A stretch of DNA of 64,000 nucleotides from an uncultured bacterium (lineage in GTDB: Bacteria; Bacteroidota; Bacteroidia; Chitinophagales; Chitinophagaceae): contig CAIXLY010000062.1 of NCBI GenBank assembly GCA_903920455.1, positions 1 through 64,000 of the forward strand. The letters run 5' to 3'. The translations under genes and the position numbers were made by a program. Of this stretch, positions 28,750 to 37,410 are shown one piece after another. Positions within the stretch are counted from its first letter, which is position 1, and each line of letters opens with the position of its first letter. The notes under the pieces were generated by a model. That model worked only from the letters and a program-made list of their open reading frames with translations. It searched no databases and was not told the origin of the DNA.

Positions 28750-30066
28750 TTGGATATGGCAAAGCGTGTTTGTGTTATCGGTGCCGGGCCTTCTGGCATC
28801 ACTGCGGCAAAAAACCTTCTTGATCAGGACATGGAGGTGGTGGTCTATGACCTTGGCACTGAAGTAGGGGGCAATTGGGTTTTTACTGAGAAAGTTGGGC
28901 ACAGTTCAGTTTTTGAAACCACCCACATCATTTCTTCGAGAACGCTCAGTGAGTATGCTGATTTTCCGATGCCTTTGGATTATCCCGACTATCCGTCACA
29001 TAAAAATTTGGCTGCGTATTTTCAATCCTATGCCAAGCAGTTTAATTTATATCCATACATCAAGTTCAATACCCTGGTTAAACATTGCGAGCGCCTTGAC
29101 AATGGAGAATGGGAAGTAACCACCATCAGCAATAATATTGAGCAAAAAGAAACTTTTGATGCGCTTGCTGTTTGCAATGGACACCATTGGCTTCCGCGGA
29201 TGCCCGATTATCCTGGTCAATTTGCTGGCGAGTTTATTCACTCTCATGAAGTCAAGAAGTTTTCCCATTTTTCCGGCAAGCGTGTGTTGGTTATTGGAGG
29301 TGGTAATTCTGCCTGTGATGTGGCTGTAGAAAGCAGTAGGGTAGCTGATTCTGTCGATATCAGCTGGAGAAGGGGGTATTGGATTGCTCCGAAATTTATC
29401 ATGGGTAAACCTTCGGATGTATTTAGTACTAAAATAAATTGGTTGCCCAAGAAAATATGGCAAATGGCCTCAGCATTGAGTTTATATTTCCGGAACGGGA
29501 AAAATTCGGATTATGGTTTGCCTGAACCCGACGGTCCACTTGGCTCGCATCACCCGACCATCAATGAAGACCTCTTCTTTACGATCAGACATGGGAAGAT
29601 CAAGCCTCGTCAAGACATAGAAAGACTTGATGGCAATGAGGTTTATTTCAAAGACGGCAGCAAGGGATGCTATGATGTGATTGTTGCTTGTACGGGGTAT
29701 ATTATCAGTCATCCATTCTTTGAAAAGCAGTTTATCGATTATTCTGAGGGCGATGTGCCGCTGTGGCTGAGGATGATGCATCCAGAAATCAAGAACCTTT
29801 ATTTTATTGGACTTTTCCAGCCATTGGGTTGCATCTGGCCAGGTTCTGAATTGCAGAGTAAAATAATGGCAAGAGAGCTTGCTGGTGAGTGGAAGCGCCC
29901 AGATCATATCAACTCGCTCATCAATCAAGAGTTGCGCCATCCTGATTTTAAACAGATCAATACTCCACGTCATACCATTACAGTTGATTTCCATCGTTTC
30001 AGAAAGAGATTGCTAAAACAATTACCGTCAAATTACATTCGTCATGCAGTTGGAGCGTCTAAGTAG
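28750..30066 (+). CDS. Flavin-containing monooxygenase
   Basis: 438 residues. Two dinucleotide-binding motifs are visible: FAD-binding VIGAGPSGITAAKN at the N-terminus and NADPH-binding VIGGGNSACDVAVE near residue 180. Between them lies FAGEFIHSHEVKKF, a good match to the class B monooxygenase fingerprint FxGxxxHSxxY/F. A late ACTGY motif completes the FMO pattern. It should oxygenate a soft nucleophile or a ketone (Baeyer-Villiger reaction) with NADPH and O2; the substrate is unknown. The 3' end overlaps the hydrolase gene by 23 bp, so the pair is translationally coupled. Confidence 0.9.
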   Translation: MDMAKRVCVIGAGPSGITAAKNLLDQDMEVVVYDLGTEVGGNWVFTEKVGHSSVFETTHIISSRTLSEYADFPMPLDYPDYPSHKNLAAYFQSYAKQFNLYPYIKFNTLVKHCERLDNGEWEVTTISNNIEQKETFDALAVCNGHHWLPRMPDYPGQFAGEFIHSHEVKKFSHFSGKRVLVIGGGNSACDVAVESSRVADSVDISWRRGYWIAPKFIMGKPSDVFSTKINWLPKKIWQMASALSLYFRNGKNSDYGLPEPDGPLGSHHPTINEDLFFTIRHGKIKPRQDIERLDGNEVYFKDGSKGCYDVIVACTGYIISHPFFEKQFIDYSEGDVPLWLRMMHPEIKNLYFIGLFQPLGCIWPGSELQSKIMARELAGEWKRPDHINSLINQELRHPDFKQINTPRHTITVDFHRFRKRLLKQLPSNYIRHAVGASK

Positions 30067-30838
30067 GAAACATCCTGCCGGAAAGAGTCAAGGAACTGTC
30101 TTGTTTATCCATGGCGCATGTATGGGTGCATGGGTTTGGGAAAATAATTTCTTTGAATATTTTTTTTCAAGGGGCTTTGATGTGTGCGCTATTAGTCTGC
30201 GAAACCATTGCGGGAGTGAACATGATGGGAAGTTGAGATGGACCAGTGTTATGGATTATGAGGAAGATTTGAGGCAGGCAATCGATCAGATTGAAGGCAG
30301 GATTTTTTTAGTTGGTCACTCTATGGGAGGGTTTACCATTCAGCATCATTTTAAAAGGATGTCGCCAAAGGTAGCCGGGGCAGTATTGTTGTGTTCTGCG
30401 CCAAACCATGGATTGTGGCGATTCTTATCCAAAGTGATAATGCACTACCCTTTGCATTTTATTCATTCGTTATTTGCTATGAGTTGGCTCCCTATTACGA
30501 GGGATAGACAGCGTCTGAAAACCGTCATGTTCAGTGCGAATTTTCCAGATCAGCAGATGGATGGTATTGTTGCTCGATTACAGGATGAGTCTTTTCTTGC
30601 CTTTCTTCAAATGGCCTGCTTAAAACTTCCTGAAAAGATAGATCCTGCCATTCCTTTAATGATTATTGGCGGGGAGAAGGATTATTTGATATCTGAAAAG
30701 GACACTAGGCAAATGGCTGAATCATATCATGTGACACCTTTGATTGTTCATCAAGGCACTCACTGTTTGATGCTTGAGCAAGGATGGGAAATTGTGGCAG
30801 AGCAGATCAATGAATTTTTCTGCCTTCAAAAAAGTTAG
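30044..30838 (+). CDS. Alpha/beta hydrolase
   Basis: 264 residues with the alpha/beta hydrolase landmarks: oxyanion-hole motif FIHGACMGAWVW near residue 22, nucleophile elbow VGHSMGG near residue 88, an acidic residue in GGEKDYLIS near 213 and a His in QGTHCLMLEQGW near 240. No signal peptide, so it is cytoplasmic. The start ATG at 30044 lies inside the monooxygenase gene (23-bp overlap). An esterase acting on the product of a Baeyer-Villiger oxygenase is a natural reading, but this is inferred from linkage. The 3' end overlaps the opposite-strand decarboxylase-like gene by 32 bp. Confidence 0.9.
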   Translation: MQLERLSRKHPAGKSQGTVLFIHGACMGAWVWENNFFEYFFSRGFDVCAISLRNHCGSEHDGKLRWTSVMDYEEDLRQAIDQIEGRIFLVGHSMGGFTIQHHFKRMSPKVAGAVLLCSAPNHGLWRFLSKVIMHYPLHFIHSLFAMSWLPITRDRQRLKTVMFSANFPDQQMDGIVARLQDESFLAFLQMACLKLPEKIDPAIPLMIIGGEKDYLISEKDTRQMAESYHVTPLIVHQGTHCLMLEQGWEIVAEQINEFFCLQKS

Positions 30839-31541
30839 CCTTAAACCGAGTTGCTTCTATTGTAAATACAGGTTTCTTATTGCAAATATTCAGTGCAACA
30901 ATGTCTTTGCACATTTCATCGTCTTTGTCGTGAATAGTAATACTCAGATTCGAAAATGGCATCCATTTCATGTTGGCATCAACATCAACAAACGTTTTGA
31001 GCATTTCATCGTTTAGCATTGAATAGGTCATGAGGTCCATTGATGGAATAGGGACACCCCATCCATTGCTTCCGTTGATTTCAATTAATGTTGTTTGCCC
31101 AGGGGCAGACATAACCTGTGTGTGTAATTTCTTTTTACCAAACTCATGGGCAATGGGCAATACAATTTTTGGATATCCCCAGATTTCTCTGCCGGCATCG
31201 ACTGAGCGTTGTGTTGTAACTGGAATGTGAATGATGAACTGACCGATTTCTCTTTTGTCAAGTGGACTATATAAATCCAGCCAATTGGATAACTTATGTT
31301 TTGCGTTTTCGGGAACAACAGGGATTGCAATGATGAGTTCGTTGTATGCTCCTAAGTCAGAGTCTTTATATTGAATGAGTCCAACTGCCGTAAGGGGCGA
31401 CCCCATAAAATTAAGAGCAGGCTTTAGTCCGGTCCCCTTAAGTTTTTCAGTTACTGCATCTTGATTTGATGTGTAGAGTGCCGCGATATAATGAACATCC
31501 CGAAATTGTATTGGAAATTTATAGACTGCGGTTTGTTGCAT
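30807..31541 (-). CDS. Acetoacetate decarboxylase family protein
   Basis: 244 residues. The family's active-site segment is readable as GREIWGYPKIVLP, with the lysine that forms the Schiff base in acetoacetate decarboxylase. Upstream residues YNELIIAIPV match the conserved strand that carries acidic residues. Characterised members decarboxylate acetoacetate to acetone, but many relatives act as aldolases or hydratases, so the substrate is open. It overlaps the convergent hydrolase by 32 bp; the DUF4293 gene lies 8 bp upstream on the same strand. Confidence 0.87.
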   Translation of the reverse strand: MQQTAVYKFPIQFRDVHYIAALYTSNQDAVTEKLKGTGLKPALNFMGSPLTAVGLIQYKDSDLGAYNELIIAIPVVPENAKHKLSNWLDLYSPLDKREIGQFIIHIPVTTQRSVDAGREIWGYPKIVLPIAHEFGKKKLHTQVMSAPGQTTLIEINGSNGWGVPIPSMDLMTYSMLNDEMLKTFVDVDANMKWMPFSNLSITIHDKDDEMCKDIVALNICNKKPVFTIEATRFKANFFEGRKIH

Positions 31542-31549
31542 GATCTAGA

Positions 31550-31975
31550 TTATCTCATTCTGTCTGCACTACTCAGCAGTTTTTCATCATGGAGAATTCC
31601 TCGATATGCAAAAACTTGAAAGAGGATGATGAAGAAAGGCAAAATTGCGCTCAGCTGCCAATTCCCCTGAGCAACGCCAAAGTCTTTCTTGAATTGTTCC
31701 ACCAATAAATATTCAGTGACAATAATGCCTACTGCAATGAGGGTATTGATGATTATTAACTTTTTTTGTGTACCCCTCGATTTGAATAGAAAGATGTTGA
31801 TGAAAGGTATAAGGGTTGCAAGCGCAATGATGAACATCAGTACCAGGCTTTCTTGTATGGAAAATGCCTTTGGAAGATTGTCTATGCCCAACCCTCCAAA
31901 AACTGGAACAATCCAAATAAGCATAGCGCATATGGCGCTGAGCAAAAGCCAGAGTGACTGAATTCTTTGAATCAT
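31550..31975 (-). CDS. DUF4293 family membrane protein
   Basis: 141 residues from the ATG at 31975, chosen because the family normally starts MIQRIQSLWLLL. An earlier in-frame ATG (31999) would add eight atypical residues. Four hydrophobic segments are visible (LWLLLSAICAMLIWIVP, LVLMFIIALATLIPFINIF, LIIINTLIAVGIIV, ILPFFIILFQVFAYRGI), giving a small four-helix inner membrane protein. DUF4293 is a Bacteroidota family of unknown function. It lies between glyA (55 bp upstream) and the decarboxylase-like gene. Confidence 0.85.
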   Translation of the reverse strand: MIQRIQSLWLLLSAICAMLIWIVPVFGGLGIDNLPKAFSIQESLVLMFIIALATLIPFINIFLFKSRGTQKKLIIINTLIAVGIIVTEYLLVEQFKKDFGVAQGNWQLSAILPFFIILFQVFAYRGILHDEKLLSSADRMR

Positions 31976-32030
31976 GTTATTCGTTATTGTTTGAATCAAA
32001 CTATGCCTGCCGAATATACCGAACTTATCT

Positions 32031-33311
32031 CTATCCGAGTTCTGGGTAGAGTGGGAACTGCTTCATAAATGCTTTCACATCTTCTTTTACTGAAGCAACA
32101 ATTTTTTCGTCATCAGCATTCATGAGCACCTTATCAATCATGTCAACAACTGTTCCCATGTGGCCCACTGTTAATCCGCGGGTTGTAATTGCGGGCACAC
32201 CTATGCGGATGCCTGAAGTTACAAATGGACTTTTATCGTCGTATGGCACAGAATTTTTGTTGAGTGTGATGTGGGCTCTATCAAGGGTCTCTTGTGCTTT
32301 TTTTCCAGTGATGTCTTTGTTTCTAAGGTCGATCAACATCAAGTGATTTTCGGTGCCACCACTAATCAGGTGATATCCTTTTTGTACAAATGCTGCTGCC
32401 ATTGTTTGTGCATTGTGTTGCACATCCTGTTGGTAAACTTTAAATGATGGGTCAAGAATTTCTCCGAAGGCTATCGCTTTTGCTGCGATGACGTGCTCTA
32501 ATGGCCCACCTTGCATTCCAGGAAATACAGCCAGGTCAAGCAAGGCACTCATGGAGCGTATATTTCCTTTTGGATCTTTTAGTCCAAATGGATTTTCGAA
32601 ATCATTCCTCATCATAATAACGCCACCACGAGGGCCACGTAATGTTTTGTGTGTAGTTGAGGTAACGATATGACAATGATCAAATGGATCGTTCAAAACA
32701 CCTGCAGCAATTAACCCTGCTGGATGCGCAATATCTGCCAATAACAATGCGCCAACCTCATCTGCTACTGCTCTGATGCGAGCGTAATCCCAGTCACGGC
32801 TGTATGCCGAAGCGCCACAGATAATCATTTTTGGTTTTTCTTTTCTGGCTGTTTCTTCGAGTTGCTTGTAATTTATCAAGCCTGTTTCTCTGTCAACGCC
32901 GTAGAAGAATGCCTGATATGTTTTTCCGCTGAAGTTAGCCGGACTGCCATGTGTAAGGTGTCCGCCCATGCTCAGGTCAAGTCCGAGTATTTTGTCGCCA
33001 GGCTTTAGACAGGCTAGAAAAACAGCTGTATTTGCTTGTGCTCCACTATGTGGTTGGACGTTGGCCCAAGATGCATTGAATACTTTTTTCAATCGTTCAA
33101 TTGCGAGGGTTTCAATCTCGTCAATAACTTCACAACCCCCATAATATCGTTTACCAGGATATCCCTCTGCGTATTTGTTGGTGGCAACAGAACCCATCGC
33201 CTGCATTACTTGAATGGAGGTGAAGTTTTCAGAAGCAATCAATTCAATTCCTTCCCTTTGTCTTTTAAGTTCTTTATTCAGGAGGTCGAAAACCAGATTA
33301 TCTTTTGCCAT
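32031..33311 (-). CDS. glyA: Serine hydroxymethyltransferase
   Basis: 426 residues from the ATG at 33311 ([11 protein letters not shown]); an upstream ATG would add six unusual residues. GlyA interconverts serine and glycine and charges tetrahydrofolate with a one-carbon unit in the cytoplasm, using PLP. The PLP lysine lies in [15 protein letters not shown], with IELIASENF near the N-terminus and the [13 protein letters not shown] motif intact. A TAATTTTG element (complement of 33327-33334) fits the -7 box of the phylum, though I could not find a well-spaced -33 element. Confidence 0.97.
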   Translation of the reverse strand: MAKDNLVFDLLNKELKRQREGIELIASENFTSIQVMQAMGSVATNKYAEGYPGKRYYGGCEVIDEIETLAIERLKKVFNASWANVQPHSGAQANTAVFLACLKPGDKILGLDLSMGGHLTHGSPANFSGKTYQAFFYGVDRETGLINYKQLEETARKEKPKMIICGASAYSRDWDYARIRAVADEVGALLLADIAHPAGLIAAGVLNDPFDHCHIVTSTTHKTLRGPRGGVIMMRNDFENPFGLKDPKGNIRSMSALLDLAVFPGMQGGPLEHVIAAKAIAFGEILDPSFKVYQQDVQHNAQTMAAAFVQKGYHLISGGTENHLMLIDLRNKDITGKKAQETLDRAHITLNKNSVPYDDKSPFVTSGIRIGVPAITTRGLTVGHMGTVVDMIDKVLMNADDEKIVASVKEDVKAFMKQFPLYPELG

Positions 33312-33375
33312 GGTAAGAAGTTTGCGCAAAATTAACCCTAATAACAGAAAGAAAAAATCTTCTCAATCACCAGTT

Positions 33376-33987
33376 TTACACACCCATGCGAATTTCTTCA
33401 CTGCAGGAGGCGTACTCTGTTGGATCATTGCTGCTGATGAGAACCAGGCGATCTTGGCAGAGGGTGTCAATTAGGCGTTTGTAGAGTTCGATTCCAGCTT
33501 GGTCAAGGTTGGTGCAGGGTTCATCAAGCAGTAATATTTCAGTGTCAGAGAAAAAGGCCTGAGCCAGCTTGATGCGCTGCTTCATGCCACTGCTGAAATA
33601 CCTGATTTGCTTATTGGCAGCTTTAGTCAGCCCAATTTCTTCAAGAACCATAGAAGGTGTCAGCCCAGGATTAAAAGGCTTAAAGCATGAATGGTAGGTA
33701 AGAAATTCCAGTGCCGTCATCTCTTCAATAACCTCGAGGTAGGGCGCGCAGATTGAGATATGTTTAAATCGGTCTTCCGGCTCGATGGGAAGGTTGCCCA
33801 TATCATAGGAGATTGTTCCTTCATTGAGGTACATGGAGCCTGCAATGCATTGCAACAATGTAGACTTACCAGAACCGTTATGGCCGGTGATTGCCCAGTG
33901 TTTCCCTGAGTTGAGTTCAAGCTCGAGGCTTCTGAAGATCCATTCGCGATTATAGCGTTTTCCGGCTCTATTCACCGAGATCTTCAT
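33376..33987 (-). CDS. ABC transporter ATP-binding protein
   Basis: 203 residues from the ATG at 33987 (MKISVNRAGKRY); an earlier ATG at 34041 would reach further into lpxA. It is a single nucleotide-binding domain: Walker A GHNGSGKST, signature YFSSGMKQR (degenerate LSGGQ) and Walker B EILLLDEPCTNLD. No membrane subunit is encoded next to it. It overlaps the end of lpxA by 20 bp, so it is translated from the lipid A operon. A lipid or LPS export role is suggested only by this linkage. Confidence 0.9.
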   Translation of the reverse strand: MKISVNRAGKRYNREWIFRSLELELNSGKHWAITGHNGSGKSTLLQCIAGSMYLNEGTISYDMGNLPIEPEDRFKHISICAPYLEVIEEMTALEFLTYHSCFKPFNPGLTPSMVLEEIGLTKAANKQIRYFSSGMKQRIKLAQAFFSDTEILLLDEPCTNLDQAGIELYKRLIDTLCQDRLVLISSNDPTEYASCSEEIRMGV

Positions 33988-34774
33988 CCATGGAGTTTTT
34001 GGTAAAGCGTTTGATAATGCCCCTTCCACTTTCGCGAACAAACATTACAATTTCATCTCTTTCGTCTGTCACTGGAAATTCTTCTTCAATGAGTTGAATG
34101 GCCTGGGTAGTGTTCAGCCCTTTGTTGTAAATGGTGCGGTATATATTTAGGATCTCGTTGATTTTTTCAACGCTGAATCCTTTGCGTTTTAATCCTACTG
34201 AATTGACGCCAGCATAGGAGAGTGGCGTCCTTCCTGCCTTGATGTAAGGAGGCACATCTTTTTGAACCAAGGATCCCCCTGCGATAAATGAGTGCTGCCC
34301 TATCTTAACAAATTGGTGAACAGCACACATTCCGGCTAGAATGGCGTAATCACCCATGATAACATGGCCAGCGATTTGGGTATTGTTGCTCATGATACAA
34401 TTGTCACCGATAATGCAATCGTGTGCAATATGGCTATAGGCCATGATCAGGCAGTTTTTGCCAACAATGGTTTTCCACCTGTCTTTTGTTCCACGGTGTA
34501 CCGTAACAAATTCTCTGATGGTTGTGTTATCTCCAATCTCCACGTTGGTGCTCTCGCCTTCAAACTTGAGATCTTGGGGGGCGGCTGAAATAACAGCCCC
34601 GGGAAATATTCTACAATTTTTACCAATTCGTGCACCATCCATGATGGTTACGTTACTTCCAATCCAAGTGCCTTCTCCGACCTCCACATTTTGATGGATT
34701 ACAGAGAATGGATCAATTTTTACATTGGTTGCAATCTTTGCGTTGTGGTGGATATATGTATGCGGATGAATCAT
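33968..34774 (-). CDS. lpxA: Acyl-ACP--UDP-N-acetylglucosamine O-acyltransferase
   Basis: 268 residues, a left-handed beta-helix built of hexapeptide repeats (IGKNCR, VEIGDN, IIGDNC and similar) with a C-terminal helical part. LpxA adds a 3-hydroxyacyl chain to UDP-GlcNAc, the first step of lipid A synthesis. The catalytic His region reads AYSHIAHDC, and the TIREFVTVHRGT segment is conserved. It follows lpxC-fabZ by 14 bp and overlaps the ABC ATPase gene, which makes a tight lpxD-lpxC/fabZ-lpxA-ABC operon. Confidence 0.97.
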   Translation of the reverse strand: MIHPHTYIHHNAKIATNVKIDPFSVIHQNVEVGEGTWIGSNVTIMDGARIGKNCRIFPGAVISAAPQDLKFEGESTNVEIGDNTTIREFVTVHRGTKDRWKTIVGKNCLIMAYSHIAHDCIIGDNCIMSNNTQIAGHVIMGDYAILAGMCAVHQFVKIGQHSFIAGGSLVQKDVPPYIKAGRTPLSYAGVNSVGLKRKGFSVEKINEILNIYRTIYNKGLNTTQAIQLIEEEFPVTDERDEIVMFVRESGRGIIKRFTKNSMDEDLGE

Positions 34775-34788
34775 GAGTAACTTTTAAA

Positions 34789-36201
34789 TTATGGTATTTC
34801 TCTCTTCACTAATTGTGCCATTAGAATCGCTTCTGTTACAATTTTGTTTCCAACATACACTGTTCCAATCATCTCACAAATCCCTCGACGAATTGGCCCT
34901 GCCAGTTCAAGCTTCATGATCAGTGTGTCACCTGGCACTACTTTATGTTTGAATTTGCAGTTGTCAATTTTTACAAAGTAAGTATCATATTCTCCTGGAG
35001 GGAGGGAGTTAATTGCTAAGATACCCCCAGTTTGTGCTAAGGCCTCAATCTGTAAAACACCTGGCATCACTGGATTTCCTGGAAAATGTCCTGCGAAAAA
35101 GGGTTCGTTAAAAGAAACATTTTTGAGCCCAACGATATGCGTATCCGACAGTTCGATAATTTTATCTACCAACAAGAATGGATGCCTATGGGGTAGTTTC
35201 TTTTCGATCTGCTCAATATTATAAACAGGTGGTTGGGCAGGGTCATAGATTGGAATATCCTTGACGTGTTTATTTTTTCGGATGTATTGTTTGATGAGTT
35301 TAGCAAACTCAACATTTGATTGATGGCCGGGCCTGTTAGCAATGATATGTGCTTTGATGGGATAGCCTATAAGGGCAAGATCGCCAACCACATCAAGTAG
35401 TTTATGTCGAGCTGGCTCATTGGGGAATCTAAGCTCAAGGTTGTTCAGGTACCCTTCACTTTTTACCTCTATTTTATCCTTTTTGAAAATTTTTGCCAAG
35501 CGGGCCATTTCTTCATCACCAACCGGCTTGTCTACAACTACAATTGCATTATTGATATCACCACCCTTAATCAGGTTATTGGCCAATAGGGCTTCAAGTT
35601 CATGAAGAAAGCAAAATGTTCTGCACGGTGCAACTTCAAGCTTGAAGTCCGCAATGCTTTTAAGTCCCGCATGCTGGGTTCCCAATACAGGACTATTAAA
35701 ATCAATTAGGGTAGTAATTTTATACTCTATTGCTGGCATGGCCACCATCTCTACTCTTTTGTCTTCGTGGTAATAAGAGATATTCGTATCAATGGTGTAC
35801 CAGTGTTTTGCTGCTGCTTGTTCTTCAATTCCAGCTTCCTCGATGATTTCAATAAAAGGCTGTGAGCTTCCATCGATGATTGGAATTTCTGGTCCGTTGA
35901 TATCAATTTGACAATTGTCAACGCCCATACCTACGAGTGCAGCAAGGACATGTTCAACTGTGCTTACTTTTGCGCCATTGTCTTCAAGGGTAGTTCCTCT
36001 TGAAGTATCAGTAACCAAGTCGCAATCCGCCTTAATAACCGGTTGCCCGGATAAGTCAATTCTTTTAAATTGTATTCCAAAGCCCGGATTGGCAGGATTC
36101 AAGGTCATGTCAACCAAAATGCCAGTGTGAAGTCCGGTTCCGGAAATACTAATAGAATTCTTGAGCGTATGTTGCTTGTCAGGGTTGAATTTTGCGTTCA
36201 T
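34789..36201 (-). CDS. lpxC-fabZ: Bifunctional LpxC deacetylase / FabZ 3-hydroxyacyl-ACP dehydratase
   Basis: 470 residues from the ATG at 36201. Residues about 1-300 are LpxC, the zinc deacetylase that commits UDP-3-O-acyl-GlcNAc to lipid A: zinc ligands lie in EHVLAALVG and in HKLLDVVGDLALIG. Residues about 320-465 are FabZ: LPHRHPFLLVDKI and AGHFPGNPVMPGVLQIEALAQ with the His/Glu active site. The fusion is characteristic of Bacteroidota and ties fatty acid elongation to lipid A supply. A TATCTTTG -7-like box (complement of 36217-36224) lies 16 bp upstream of the start. Confidence 0.97.
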   Translation of the reverse strand: MNAKFNPDKQHTLKNSISISGTGLHTGILVDMTLNPANPGFGIQFKRIDLSGQPVIKADCDLVTDTSRGTTLEDNGAKVSTVEHVLAALVGMGVDNCQIDINGPEIPIIDGSSQPFIEIIEEAGIEEQAAAKHWYTIDTNISYYHEDKRVEMVAMPAIEYKITTLIDFNSPVLGTQHAGLKSIADFKLEVAPCRTFCFLHELEALLANNLIKGGDINNAIVVVDKPVGDEEMARLAKIFKKDKIEVKSEGYLNNLELRFPNEPARHKLLDVVGDLALIGYPIKAHIIANRPGHQSNVEFAKLIKQYIRKNKHVKDIPIYDPAQPPVYNIEQIEKKLPHRHPFLLVDKIIELSDTHIVGLKNVSFNEPFFAGHFPGNPVMPGVLQIEALAQTGGILAINSLPPGEYDTYFVKIDNCKFKHKVVPGDTLIMKLELAGPIRRGICEMIGTVYVGNKIVTEAILMAQLVKREIP

Positions 36202-36283
36202 GCAAGAAATTGTGTGCAAAGATATGCCATTTTCTATAGGTTGGCATTTTAGCGGAACTTTGTTGGTAAACCTATGATAATCA

Positions 36284-37339
36284 CTAAGATATAGACGCTT
36301 TTCCCTTAGTTAATGCATCCAATAAGCGTTCCAGTTCTAGGATCCTCTTTTCCAATTCGGGAAGATTTCTGAGCACAGCCTGAGATCTCATTGCGGCATT
36401 GTAATTGTAAGCAGGAGTTCCTGTTAGGACGGTATTGGGGGCTGTGATTGATTTGCTTACACCACTTTGCCCATTAATTCTTGTTCCGTCAGCGATTGTA
36501 ACATGGCCTACTACACCAGCCTGTCCGCCGATTACGACGCGACTGCCAATTTTAGTGCTGCCACTAATCCCGCTTTGTGCGGCAATCACACTATTTTCTC
36601 CAACCTCAACATTGTGGGCAATTTGAAGTAGGTTATCAAGTTTAGTGCCTTTTTTAATCAGTGTTGATCCCATCGTGGCTCGATCGATGCAGGCGTTTGC
36701 GCCAATCTCCACCAAGTCTTCTATGACAACATTGCCAAGTTGTGGCACTTTGCTGTATGTTCCGTCCTGCTGCGGTGCAAAACCAAACCCATCACTTCCT
36801 ATCACGGTCCCTGCATGAACTGTTACGTCATTTCCAAGGATGCAGTCGTGATATATCTTCACCCCTGCATGGATTGTTGTTCGTTGACCAACCTTTACAT
36901 TGTCTCCAATGAAAGTGTGGGGATGTATTTTTACCAGATCTGAAATCGTTGCATTCTCCCCTATATAAGCAAAAGCACCAATGTAAACGTCTTTGCCAAT
37001 ACTGGCCGTTGGGTGTATAAAAACAGGTTCCTGTATGCCTACCAGTTTGGTGGCCTGCATTTTTTGATAGTAATCCATCAGTAGGGCAAACGCTGAATAG
37101 GCATCTTTTACCCGTATCAATGTGCCTTTTACGGGGTTCTTTAATTCAAGGCTTTCGTTGATAATTACTATCCCAGCTTCAGTAGTGTAGAGAAATTCCT
37201 CGTATTTCGGATTTGACAGGAAGGCTAGATCTGAGGATGTTGCTTCTTCAATTTTTGCGAAACCACCAACGCTCACTGAAGGGCTACCTTCTATATGGCC
37301 GTTGATGAGTGCGGATATTTGCTGGGCTGAAAACTGCAT
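36284..37339 (-). CDS. lpxD: UDP-3-O-acylglucosamine N-acyltransferase
   Basis: 351 residues: an N-terminal uridine-binding domain (about 1-100), a hexapeptide left-handed helix (about 105-310) and a C-terminal helix. LpxD adds the second, N-linked hydroxyacyl chain in lipid A synthesis. The conserved KLDNLLQIAHNVEVG motif holds the catalytic His, and GSDGFGF is present. It is 82 bp upstream of lpxC-fabZ and 71 bp downstream of the HD-domain gene, in the same direction. Confidence 0.96.
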   Translation of the reverse strand: MQFSAQQISALINGHIEGSPSVSVGGFAKIEEATSSDLAFLSNPKYEEFLYTTEAGIVIINESLELKNPVKGTLIRVKDAYSAFALLMDYYQKMQATKLVGIQEPVFIHPTASIGKDVYIGAFAYIGENATISDLVKIHPHTFIGDNVKVGQRTTIHAGVKIYHDCILGNDVTVHAGTVIGSDGFGFAPQQDGTYSKVPQLGNVVIEDLVEIGANACIDRATMGSTLIKKGTKLDNLLQIAHNVEVGENSVIAAQSGISGSTKIGSRVVIGGQAGVVGHVTIADGTRINGQSGVSKSITAPNTVLTGTPAYNYNAAMRSQAVLRNLPELEKRILELERLLDALTKGKASIS

Positions 37340-37410
37340 ATTTCTTTTGCTTTCAACAGCCCCTCCATGGAAGGTCTGATGTGTGTTTGTATAGTGTTGG
37401 GCTATCTAAG

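Noticed and set aside
30807-30838. Overlap of hydrolase and decarboxylase-like genes as a sequencing error
   Set aside because: Both frames continue with family-typical sequence to their stops, so convergent overlap is more likely than a frameshift.
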